Shown piece by piece: positions 8,868-14,244 of a stretch of DNA of 14,244 nt; positions within the stretch are counted from its first letter, which is position 1, and every line of letters starts with the position of its first letter. The notes beneath the pieces are model-generated. The model was not told the DNA's origin. It did not search any database and worked only from the letters and a program-made list of their open reading frames with translations. Origin of the DNA: JAXHUH01 sp034211175 (GTDB lineage: Bacteria > Actinomycetota > Acidimicrobiia > Acidimicrobiales > CAIXPF01). Location: positions 1 through 14,244 of the forward strand of contig JAXHUH010000213.1 of NCBI GenBank assembly GCA_034211175.1. The letters run 5' to 3'. Made by a program: the position numbers and the translations under genes.

Positions 8868-9045
8868 CGCCGAGCCCCCCGTGCAGCCGGATGGATGGAT
8901 CCCTCGGTGTCGACGACGGGATCCTCGCGCGCCGCGACCGCGCACGCTCGGCCCGACGACGCTCCCGCGGGCCGCGGCGCCGCACCCACCGGGGGCGCCT
9001 CCGATCCCGGTCGCTCGAACGCTCGGCTTCGATCACCATGACCAT
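8848..9045 (-). CDS. Doubtful small Arg-rich ORF (65 aa)
   Basis: The frame begins MVMVIEAERSSDRD and is about 30% Arg (20 of 65). It ends 20 bases inside the DUF192 gene in another frame. A TAGGTT hexamer at 9055-9050 (minus strand) lies just upstream, so transcription from here is plausible. However, Arg-rich frames are typical of non-coding GC-rich DNA and no domain is recognised. The same sequence may simply be a 5' leader of the DUF192-rsmI operon. Confidence 0.15.
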   Translation of the reverse strand: MVMVIEAERSSDRDRRRPRWVRRRGPRERRRAERARSRRARIPSSTPRDPSIRLHGGLGDAVAVA

Positions 9046-9049
9046 CCCA

Positions 9050-9055
9050 AACCTA
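9050..9055 (-). promoter_or_regulatory. Putative -10 element for the DUF192-rsmI operon
   Basis: Read on the minus strand, TAGGTT matches the actinobacterial TANNNT pattern and lies in an AT-richer patch. It would give a leader of about 170-180 bases before the DUF192 start. No clear -35 element is seen. Confidence 0.35.
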
Positions 9056-9180
9056 GCCGTGCCGTACCCACCGGCCCGTCGGACGACTCCCCGCTGCCGG
9101 TCGACGCCGTCGGCGGGCCCCGATCGGTGCCGGGCCCGCCCGACCTGCCCGTTCCCGGAGGAACCGCACCGAGGCGCCGC

Positions 9181-9186
9181 TACGGT
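9181..9186 (+). promoter_or_regulatory. Putative -10 element for leaderless lipoprotein transcript
   Basis: TACGGT (TANNNT) is followed by 6 bases and then GTG 9193, a spacing expected when transcription starts at the initiation codon. No properly placed Shine-Dalgarno exists: GGAGGAA at 9157-9163 is about 29 bases too far upstream. Confidence 0.45.
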
Positions 9187-9192
9187 GCCCGC

Positions 9193-10413
9193 GTGCGGAA
9201 CCCGATGGCGGCATGGGTGGCAGCCGGGATCGTCGTCGTCGCCGTGACCGCGGCGGCGTGCACGTCCGGCGACGACGGCGCGGACGAGGCCGACGGGACG
9301 CTGCGACCACCGAACGAGGACGGCCGCGGCTTCGAGCTCCTCCTCGAGCGCGCCGCCGCGGCGATGTTCGACAGCGAGGAGGCGACGGCCGACTACGTCG
9401 ACGTCGAGCTCGCGGAGATCGTCACCGGCCTCGACGACGCGTCCGAGGACGAACGCCTCGCCGCCCTGACCACGATGTTCGTCGACACGGTGCAGACGCC
9501 ACCGGAGCTGTTCGCCCAGCGGGGCACCGAGATCGATGCGTTCCGCGAGGAGCTCGGGTTCAGCGTCCTCGACGTCGACCGCAGCCTCGACGTGCTCTCG
9601 CCACCCGAGCAGGCGCTGATCATGGAGACCTCGGTCGACCCGGCGCAGATCGACGAGGCCGTGCGGTCCGACCCGGTGTGGTCGCCGCTGCTCGACGTCG
9701 ACACGGTCGCCGGGCACGAGGTCTACGACTGGGACGACGGCGCCGCGGTGTCGACGCCCGACCCGGGGCGCTCCACCGCGGCGCGACCCCTCGGGCGGGG
9801 CGGCCAGCTCGCGATCGTCGACGGCACGGTCACCCGGACGGTGTCCCGCTCGACGCTGGTGGCCACGCTCGGGGCCTTCGGTGACCCCGAGACCTCGATC
9901 GCCCGCCGCGACGACGTCGCGCCGCTCCTCGCCGAGGTCGCCGGTGGCGAGACCGAGGGCCGGGTGATCCAGGGCTACCTCCAGGCCCGCCCGCCGGCCG
10001 GCTGGTCGGGCCCGGTGCTGCTCGTCGACCTGGTCTCCGACACCGACGGCGAGCCCGCCGGCGATCAGGCCCCGGATGACCAGACCTCCGACGACCGGAC
10101 CCCGGATGGGGCCGACCCGGCGGACGAGGGCCCCGGTGATGCCTCGGGAGGCTCCGGCGCGGGCCAGCGCACGGGACTGCTCGTCCTCGCGGCCGACGAC
10201 GCCGAGGAGGCGAGCGCACGGGCCGACGCGATCCGGGCCACCTACGAGACGGCGACCTCACTCGCCTTCGCCCTGCCGTTCACCGACGTCGTCCCCGATC
10301 TCACGGTCACGACGAACGGGCCGCTCGTGGTCCTGACCTCACCCGCCGACCTGGCGTTCACCCAGCTCCGCATCGTGCTCCAGACCGCCGACCCCCTCCT
10401 CGACATCGCCTGA
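9193..10413 (+). CDS. Predicted lipoprotein of unknown function
   Basis: I do not recognise the family. The 406-aa protein starts with a hydrophobic stretch (residues 5-22) ending in TAAAC, with Cys23 as the likely lipidated residue, followed by an acidic linker (TSGDDGADEADG). This suggests export and anchoring outside the cell membrane; the N-region has only one Arg and the lipobox is not ideal. The mature part is acidic, with mixed helical and strand-like segments. An Asp/Pro/Gly/Thr-rich low-complexity insert of about 40 residues (roughly 280-320) precedes a C-terminal section that resumes normal composition. The start is GTG 9193, without a ribosome binding site but 6 bases after TACGGT; ATG 9205 is the alternative. 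It converges on the TetR gene with a 32-base gap and shows no operon partner. Confidence 0.75.
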   Translation: MRNPMAAWVAAGIVVVAVTAAACTSGDDGADEADGTLRPPNEDGRGFELLLERAAAAMFDSEEATADYVDVELAEIVTGLDDASEDERLAALTTMFVDTVQTPPELFAQRGTEIDAFREELGFSVLDVDRSLDVLSPPEQALIMETSVDPAQIDEAVRSDPVWSPLLDVDTVAGHEVYDWDDGAAVSTPDPGRSTAARPLGRGGQLAIVDGTVTRTVSRSTLVATLGAFGDPETSIARRDDVAPLLAEVAGGETEGRVIQGYLQARPPAGWSGPVLLVDLVSDTDGEPAGDQAPDDQTSDDRTPDGADPADEGPGDASGGSGAGQRTGLLVLAADDAEEASARADAIRATYETATSLAFALPFTDVVPDLTVTTNGPLVVLTSPADLAFTQLRIVLQTADPLLDIA

Positions 10414-10423
10414 CCCGGTCGGT

Positions 10424-10436
10424 CGGGCCGGGCCCG
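10424..10436. terminator. Small hairpin between convergent lipoprotein and TetR genes
   Basis: CGGGC, loop CGG, GCCCG forms a 5-bp stem in the 32-base gap between two converging stop codons. Being symmetric it could act in both directions. There is no T-run. Confidence 0.27.
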
Positions 10437-10445
10437 CTGACGGGA

Positions 10446-11060
10446 TCAGGAACCGGCGGACCGCTGCATCATCGCCAGGCCGCCCGCGACCACCGCGGCG
10501 AGCCGGTCGACGTCGACCTCCCGGCCGTTCTGGTCGAGGATCGCGAGCCCCAGGAACGCGGCGCCGCCGAGCTCGGCCAGCAGCTGGGGCGACAGCAGCT
10601 GCGTGATCGGCGAGTCGCCGAGGACGCGGTTCACCTCGACCGTGGCGAACGCCAGGACCTCGTCGATCGCCGCGCTGACCCGCGCGGCCAGGACCTCCGA
10701 CGTGCGGGCACCGACGAGCAGCTCCATGGCGGCCAGGGCGTCGTCGCCCTCCGCCTCGGCCCGCAGCACGGCACCGAGCCGGCTCGACCACTCGACCGGC
10801 GCGTCGTCGCCACCCAGGCCGCGGCGAATGCGGTCGAGGCCCCGCTCGGTGAGCGTGTCGACGGTTGCGCAGAGCAGCCCGTCCATCGAGCCGAAGTGGT
10901 AGTAGATCAGCCCGTTCACGCCGTCGGCCTCGCCGGCGATGGCCCGCGCGCTGGCGTGGGCGAACCCGTCGCGGGCCAGCACTCGGACGGTCGCGTCGAT
11001 CAGACGCTCCTTCACGTCCTCGGCCCCCGCCCTGGAACGCCTCGGCCCGGCCTTCGCCAT
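10446..11060 (-). CDS. TetR-family transcriptional regulator
   Basis: A 204-aa protein of the usual TetR-family size. The N-terminal helix-turn-helix region spans roughly 18-65: KERLIDATVRVLARDGF, then the recognition part ASARAIAGEADGVNGLIYYHFGS, followed by MDGLL. The rest is the helical ligand-binding and dimerisation domain, whose ligand cannot be read from sequence. Members are mostly ligand-released repressors of adjacent or divergent genes. The start is ATG 11060: no Shine-Dalgarno is seen, but TAGGGT lies exactly 7 bases upstream, fitting a leaderless mRNA. Longer in-frame starts up to 11129 would run through this promoter-like element. It is divergent from the radical SAM gene, with a perfect inverted repeat between them, so that gene is its most likely target (inference). 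Confidence 0.9.
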   Translation of the reverse strand: MAKAGPRRSRAGAEDVKERLIDATVRVLARDGFAHASARAIAGEADGVNGLIYYHFGSMDGLLCATVDTLTERGLDRIRRGLGGDDAPVEWSSRLGAVLRAEAEGDDALAAMELLVGARTSEVLAARVSAAIDEVLAFATVEVNRVLGDSPITQLLSPQLLAELGGAAFLGLAILDQNGREVDVDRLAAVVAGGLAMMQRSAGS

Positions 11061-11067
11061 GGCACCG

Positions 11068-11073
11068 ACCCTA
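11068..11073 (-). promoter_or_regulatory. Putative -10 element of the TetR gene
   Basis: TAGGGT on the minus strand, then 7 bases, then ATG 11060. It matches TANNNT at a spacing expected for a leaderless transcript. No -35 match is evident. Confidence 0.5.
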
Positions 11074-11147
11074 CCCCCGCGCCCCCGGACCGGCGTTCGC
11101 CCGTCGCACACCGGGCTCGCGGAGGGCATCGACGCAGTTGGGCAGTT

Positions 11148-11182
11148 GTTTTGGGCGATCGCATTGACCGATCGCCCAAAAC
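11148..11182. promoter_or_regulatory. Perfect 14-bp inverted repeat, candidate operator
   Basis: GTTTTGGGCGATCG (11148-11161), loop CATTGAC, CGATCGCCCAAAAC (11169-11182): two perfectly complementary 14-base arms around 7 bases. It lies between the divergent TetR and radical SAM genes. If both genes start transcription at or near their start codons, neither mRNA contains this hairpin, which favours a DNA-level operator over an RNA structure. The putative -35 (TTGACC, 11164-11169) lies in its centre. A bidirectional terminator is less likely because nothing is transcribed toward it. A direct repeat CAGTTG-GG-CAGTTG (11135-11148) abuts its left arm. Confidence 0.6.
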
Positions 11183-11192
11183 GGCTCAGGCT
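11164..11192 (+). promoter_or_regulatory. Putative promoter of the radical SAM gene
   Basis: TTGACC (11164-11169), a 17-base spacer, CAGGCT (11187-11192), then 8 bases to ATG 11201. The -35 is good. The -10 departs from TANNNT at its first base. It overlaps the right half of the inverted repeat, so a protein bound there would block it. Confidence 0.35.
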
Positions 11193-11200
11193 CGTCGGTC

Positions 11201-12742
11201 ATGAGGGTGAAGATGATCCTTCCGGCGCTCACCGAGGCCACGAGCCCGCGCTTCCGTCCGATCAAGTACTCGCTGTTCCCGCCGCTCGGGCTGGCGACGT
11301 TGGCCGCCCACTGCGGTCCGGAGGACGACGTCGAGGTGTGCGACGAGCACGTGGAGCGGCTCGACCTCGACGACCGGCCCGACCTCGTCGTGATCCAGGC
11401 GTACATCACCTCGGCCCGCCGCTCCTACGAGATCGCCGACCACTACCGGGCCCGCGGGGTCCGGGTGGCGATCGGCGGCCTCCACCCCACCTCGCTGCCC
11501 GACGAGGCCGCGGCCCACGCCGACCACGTCTTCTGCGGGCCCGGTGACGACACGTGGCCCCGGTTCCTCGCCGACCTGGCCGCCGGCACGCCGGCGGCCC
11601 GCTACCGGTCGACCGAGCGCACGCTGGTCGGCGCCCCGCCGGTGCGGCGCGACCTGATCAAGCGCAACCGCTACCTGGTGCCGAACTCGATCGTCGTGAC
11701 CCGGGGCTGCCCCCACTCGTGCGACTTCTGCTACCGGGACGCGTTCTTCGCCGGGGGCCGGGGCTTCTACACCCAGCCCGTCGACGACGCGCTGGCCGAG
11801 ATCGACCGGCTGCCGGGCCGCCACCTGTACTTCCTCGACGACCACCTCTTCGGCCACCGCCGCTTCGCCCGGGAGCTGTTCACCGCGATGGCGGGCACCG
11901 GCCGGCTGTGGCAGGCGGCGGGCACGGTGAAGTCGGTCCTCGAGGGTGACCTCGTCGAGCGGGCCGCGGCGTGTGGGCTGCGGTCGTTGTTCGTCGGCTT
12001 CGAGACGATGAGCGGCACCAACCTCGCGGCCCACGGCAAGGGCCACAACGTCGGCCGCGACTACGACCGGGCCATCCGCCGGCTCCACGACCTCGGTGTG
12101 ATGGTCAACGCCAGCTTCGTCTTCGGCATGGACGACGACGGCCCCGACGTGTTCGAGCGCACCGTCGAGTGGGCCGTCGACCGGGGGGTCGAGACGGCCA
12201 CGTTCCACATCCTGACGCCGTACCCCGGTACGGGCCTGTACGACCGCATGGAGGCCGAGGGCCGGATCCTCCACCACGACTGGGACCGCTACGACACCCG
12301 CCAGGTCGTGTTCCGGCCCCGACGGATGACGGCCGACCAGCTCGAGGCCGGGTACTGGCGGGCCTACGAGGACTTCTACCGATGGGGATCGATCGTGGCC
12401 GGCGCCCGCACCAAGCCCACGGTGCGGGGCGCGGCCCGCCACGTCGCCTACGCCGCGGGCTGGAAGAAGTTCGAGCCCCTGTGGGACCTCGTCGTCCGCG
12501 CCCGCCGGGTCCCGTCCATGCTCCCCGCCCTCGAGACGATCCTCCGCGGCTTCGGCGCCGTCAGCAACGACGACGGCCGTTCGGCCATCGACACGAACGG
12601 AGCCGCACCCGACCTCGCGGTCCCGACCGCCATCAGCCCACACGCCCCCGTGTCGGACGTGATCACCCCGGCGCTGACCTCACCCGACCCAACCCCGGTC
12701 ACGATCGGCCGCTCCCCCACCGCCAACGCCACCCCCCACTGA
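11201..12742 (+). CDS. B12-binding-type radical SAM protein, substrate unknown
   Basis: A 513-aa protein with two recognisable parts. The N-terminal Rossmann-like segment (about 1-130; PPLGLATLAA at 27-36, GGLHPTSLP at 92-100) resembles the cobalamin-binding domain of class B radical SAM enzymes. I do not see the classical DxHxxG cobalt-ligand motif, as in several relatives. The radical SAM core (about 160-400) has the CX3CX2C cluster motif at C170, C174 and C177, then FLDDHLFG (211-218), GFE (266-268), VFGMDDD (307-313) and LTPYPGT (338-344). Residues from about 455 on are Pro/Thr/Ser-rich and probably disordered. Relatives include hopanoid and other C-methylases as well as many uncharacterised proteins; no substrate gene sits nearby. 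Start: ATG 11201, consistent with the MxVxxILP opening; ATG 11213 is an alternative. Probably controlled by the divergent TetR gene. Confidence 0.88.
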   Translation: MRVKMILPALTEATSPRFRPIKYSLFPPLGLATLAAHCGPEDDVEVCDEHVERLDLDDRPDLVVIQAYITSARRSYEIADHYRARGVRVAIGGLHPTSLPDEAAAHADHVFCGPGDDTWPRFLADLAAGTPAARYRSTERTLVGAPPVRRDLIKRNRYLVPNSIVVTRGCPHSCDFCYRDAFFAGGRGFYTQPVDDALAEIDRLPGRHLYFLDDHLFGHRRFARELFTAMAGTGRLWQAAGTVKSVLEGDLVERAAACGLRSLFVGFETMSGTNLAAHGKGHNVGRDYDRAIRRLHDLGVMVNASFVFGMDDDGPDVFERTVEWAVDRGVETATFHILTPYPGTGLYDRMEAEGRILHHDWDRYDTRQVVFRPRRMTADQLEAGYWRAYEDFYRWGSIVAGARTKPTVRGAARHVAYAAGWKKFEPLWDLVVRARRVPSMLPALETILRGFGAVSNDDGRSAIDTNGAAPDLAVPTAISPHAPVSDVITPALTSPDPTPVTIGRSPTANATPH

Positions 12743-12840
12743 CCGAGCTGGCCGACCCTGTCCCCCTCCGCACATCGAGCAGGCGCCAGCCGTTCGCCCA
12801 TTTGTTGCGCACGAACGATGATCCACCAGGTGACGCCACA
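12743..12840. other. Non-repetitive part of the radical SAM / ychF gap
   Basis: No gene is supported. There are weak symmetries only: CGTTCG (12791-12796) with CGAACG (12812-12817), and TTGTTG (12802-12807) with CAACAA (12839-12844). The stretch is somewhat AT-richer than its surroundings. Confidence 0.4.
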
Positions 12841-12860
12841 ACAACCGGGCGAACCCGCGA

Positions 12861-12961
12861 GCTCGAGCGGAGCGAGAGCCGGCGTCGAGCGAAGCGAATG
12901 CTCGAGCGGAGCGAGAGCCCTGCCCGGACGGAACCAGCAAGCTCGAGCGAAGCGAGAGCCC
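12861..12961 (-). repeat. Dispersed intergenic repeat cluster after ychF
   Basis: The + strand core GCTCGAGCGGAGCGAGAGCC occurs at 12861-12880 and identically at 12900-12919. It recurs with one change at 12941-12960 and in degraded form at about 12882-12900. The block 12929-12961 matches, on the minus strand, the block after gdh (4882-4914) at 30 of 33 positions. The spacing between cores is irregular. Read on the minus strand, the cluster lies downstream of ychF in its sense direction. Confidence 0.78.
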
Positions 12962-12995
12962 GACGCCGAAGGCGGACGTCGCCGCCCTTCCCCGG

Positions 12996-13017
12996 CAGGA
13001 GCTCGCCAGAGCTCCTG
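12996..13017 (-). terminator. Hairpin terminator candidate after ychF
   Basis: CAGGAGCTC, a 4-base loop, GAGCTCCTG: a perfect 9-bp stem starting 3 bases past the ychF stop. On the transcribed strand the loop is TGGC, the same as in the hairpin after gdh, and GGAAGGGC follows in both. No T-run is present. Confidence 0.5.
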
Positions 13018-13020
13018 GAT

Positions 13021-14097
13021 CTATACGTTGAAGCGGAACTCAACGACGTCGCCGTCCTGGACCTCGTAGTCCTTGCCCTCGACGCGGATCTTGCCGAGCT
13101 CCTTGGCCTTGGTCCACGAGCCGATGTCGAGCAGCTCGTCCCAGCGGATGACCTCGGCCCGGATGAAGCCGCGCTCGAAGTCGGTGTGGATGCGACCGGC
13201 GGCCTGGGGGGCGGTGGAGCCGGCGCGGAACGTCCAGGCCCGGGACTCCTTCTCCCCCGTCGTCAGGAAGGTGCGCAGGCCGAGCAGGTGGTACACCGCG
13301 TGCACGAACCGGGGCAGGGCACCCTCGCCGAGGCCGAGGCCCTCCAGCATCTCCTGGCGCTCCTCGGCCGGCAGCAGGGCGGCCTCGGCCTCGAGCTGGA
13401 CGCACAGGGTGATGACCTCGGCCTTGTCGCCGAGCTCGGCCCGGACGGGTGCGGCGACCTCGTCGGCGCGCTCGAGCTGCTCCTCGTCGATGTTGACCAC
13501 CGCGAGCACCGGCTTGTTGGTGAGCAGGAAGTACGGCCGCAGCAGGTCCCGGGTCGCGGCGTCGAGGTCGGACCGGTAGATCGGCGTGCCCTCGGCCAGC
13601 GCCGCGTGGGCGGCGTCGAGCGCGGCGACCTCGCCGGCGAGGGAGCGGTCGGCCCGGGCGGCCTTGCGCCGCTTCTCGAGCTGGCTGTCGACCGACTCGA
13701 GGTCGGCCAGGGTCAGCTCGATCTCGAGGACCCGCAGGTGCTCGAGCGGATCGGGCGGGCCGGGCACGTCGGGGTCGGCGAACGCCCGGAGGAGGAAGAC
13801 GATGGCGTCGACCTCGCGGATGCCGCCGAGGAACCGGTTGCCGAGGCCCTCACCCTGGCTGGCGCCCTCGACGAGGCCGCCGATGTCGACGAACTGGACG
13901 CTGGTCGGCACCACGTTGCGGCTCTTGCTCATCTCGGCGAGCCGGTCGAGGCGGTCGTCGGGGACCTTGGCCACGCCGACGTTCGGGTCGGTCGTGGCGA
14001 ACGCGTACGGCGCGGCGAGCGCGCCCCCGCCGGCGAGGGCGTTGTAGAGGGAGGACTTCCCCGCGTTGGGCAGGCCGACGAACCCGAATCGTTCCAC
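13021..14097 (-). CDS. ychF: Redox/ribosome-associated P-loop ATPase YchF (OLA1 type)
   Basis: This 358-aa protein is a full-length YchF, a cytoplasmic TRAFAC-class NTPase that prefers ATP, binds ribosomes and is linked to stress responses. The order is: P-loop GLPNAGKSS (8-16); Walker B-like VDIGGLVEGAS (70-80; the usual form has DIAGLV); the YchF-type NxxE specificity motif NIDE (202-205) in place of NKxD; and the C-terminal TGS domain (about 275-358) with TTGEKESRAWTFRAGSTAPQ and GRIHTDFERGFIRAEVI. I chose GTG 14097, which makes the protein begin MERFGFVGLPNAGKS as in the family. It has no Shine-Dalgarno but TACCCT lies 8 bases upstream. A GTG at 14127 would add ten residues that do not resemble the family. 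It converges on the radical SAM gene across a repeat-filled gap. Confidence 0.96.
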   Translation of the reverse strand: MERFGFVGLPNAGKSSLYNALAGGGALAAPYAFATTDPNVGVAKVPDDRLDRLAEMSKSRNVVPTSVQFVDIGGLVEGASQGEGLGNRFLGGIREVDAIVFLLRAFADPDVPGPPDPLEHLRVLEIELTLADLESVDSQLEKRRKAARADRSLAGEVAALDAAHAALAEGTPIYRSDLDAATRDLLRPYFLLTNKPVLAVVNIDEEQLERADEVAAPVRAELGDKAEVITLCVQLEAEAALLPAEERQEMLEGLGLGEGALPRFVHAVYHLLGLRTFLTTGEKESRAWTFRAGSTAPQAAGRIHTDFERGFIRAEVIRWDELLDIGSWTKAKELGKIRVEGKDYEVQDGDVVEFRFNV

Positions 14098-14105
14098 GGC
14101 GGGCC

Positions 14106-14111
14106 AGGGTA
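14106..14111 (-). promoter_or_regulatory. Putative -10 element of ychF
   Basis: On the minus strand TACCCT is followed by 8 bases and then GTG 14097, fitting the TANNNT-leaderless pattern seen upstream of the TetR and lipoprotein genes. Confidence 0.42.
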
Positions 14112-14244
14112 ATGGCCCCCGCCCCACCGCCGATCACCTCCCGGCCCCTCGCCCGGCCCGAGCGAGCCGCGACCGACGGCATCCAGAACACGCCGCGACA
14201 CCCCCGAGAACCCGTTCTGGCCCGCGCAGAATGCCACCGGTGGC

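Larger units (their letters stand above)
8868..9192. other. Divergent intergenic region between DUF192-rsmI and the lipoprotein gene
   Basis: This stretch holds outward-facing promoter-like hexamers for both sides (9050-9055 on -, 9181-9186 on +) and a comparatively AT-richer patch around 9030-9060. No conserved gene is recognised. A 65-codon Arg-rich frame on the minus strand (9045-8848) is listed separately with low confidence. Confidence 0.5.

Noticed and set aside
8719..9192. N-terminal extension of the lipoprotein reading frame up to 8719
   Set aside because: The extension is Arg/Pro/Asp-rich, overlaps the DUF192 gene in antisense, and would bury the signal peptide in the middle of the protein.
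5078..9247. Open frame of 1389 codons on the plus strand
   Set aside because: It crosses, antisense, the GGDEF-EAL, rsmI and DUF192 genes and their spacers. Its translation is low-complexity with no recognisable motif.
12802..12844. TTGTTG / CAACAA pairing as a terminator of the radical SAM gene
   Set aside because: A six-base stem with a loop of over 30 bases and no T-run is within chance expectation.
12861..12961. Possible CRISPR array
   Set aside because: The 20-base cores are separated by about 0-21 bases, one is degraded, there are only three or four, and the same core occurs after gdh. There are no cas genes. This is a dispersed repeat.
14207..14218. AGAACCCGTTCT as an SOS (LexA) box
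   Set aside because: The actinobacterial box needs four bases between GAAC and GTTC; here there are two, and no damage-response gene follows within the window.
13929..14237. Minus-strand frame starting upstream of ychF (102 codons)
   Set aside because: It continues out of frame through the conserved ychF N-terminus; the 147 bases upstream of ychF (14098-14244) show only the ychF promoter-like element.

Overview
The window is a very GC-rich stretch of ordinary chromosome. Its gene content fits a high-GC actinobacterium: an actinobacterial-type 180-kDa NAD-glutamate dehydrogenase, several genes without a Shine-Dalgarno sequence whose start codon lies just downstream of a TANNNT hexamer, and GTG starts. 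Placement near the Acidimicrobiia is my guess from general character and has not been tested. I see no rRNA, tRNA, CRISPR array, insertion sequence or phage gene.

Layout. Positions 22-4824 (+) hold the large NAD-dependent glutamate dehydrogenase, followed by a GC-rich hairpin and a dispersed repeat (4834-4943). It converges on a membrane-bound CHASE-GGDEF-EAL cyclic-di-GMP protein (7528-5177, -). Upstream of that gene on the same strand lie rsmI (8491-7640), a 16S rRNA 2'-O-methyltransferase, and a DUF192 protein (8867-8484); the last two overlap by 8 bases. A 325-base divergent region (8868-9192) separates them from a predicted lipoprotein of unknown function (9193-10413, +). The lipoprotein gene converges, 32 bases apart, on a TetR-family regulator (11060-10446, -). 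The regulator is divergent from an orphan B12-binding-type radical SAM protein (11201-12742, +), and the gap between them carries a perfect 14-base inverted repeat. The radical SAM gene converges on ychF (14097-13021, -), and that gap (12743-13020) is filled with repeats related to those after the glutamate dehydrogenase gene.

How the parts relate. Most genes are independent housekeeping or signalling functions: glutamate catabolism, ribosome modification, c-di-GMP turnover and a ribosome-associated ATPase. The only apparent regulator-target unit is TetR plus radical SAM, with a palindrome overlapping the putative radical SAM promoter.

The least expected features are two. First, an oriented 3'-end repeat module (hairpin with a TGGC loop, then a shared conserved block) follows both gdh and ychF in the sense direction of each gene. 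Second, there is the 14+7+14 palindrome. I found no clear new defence or mobile system here.
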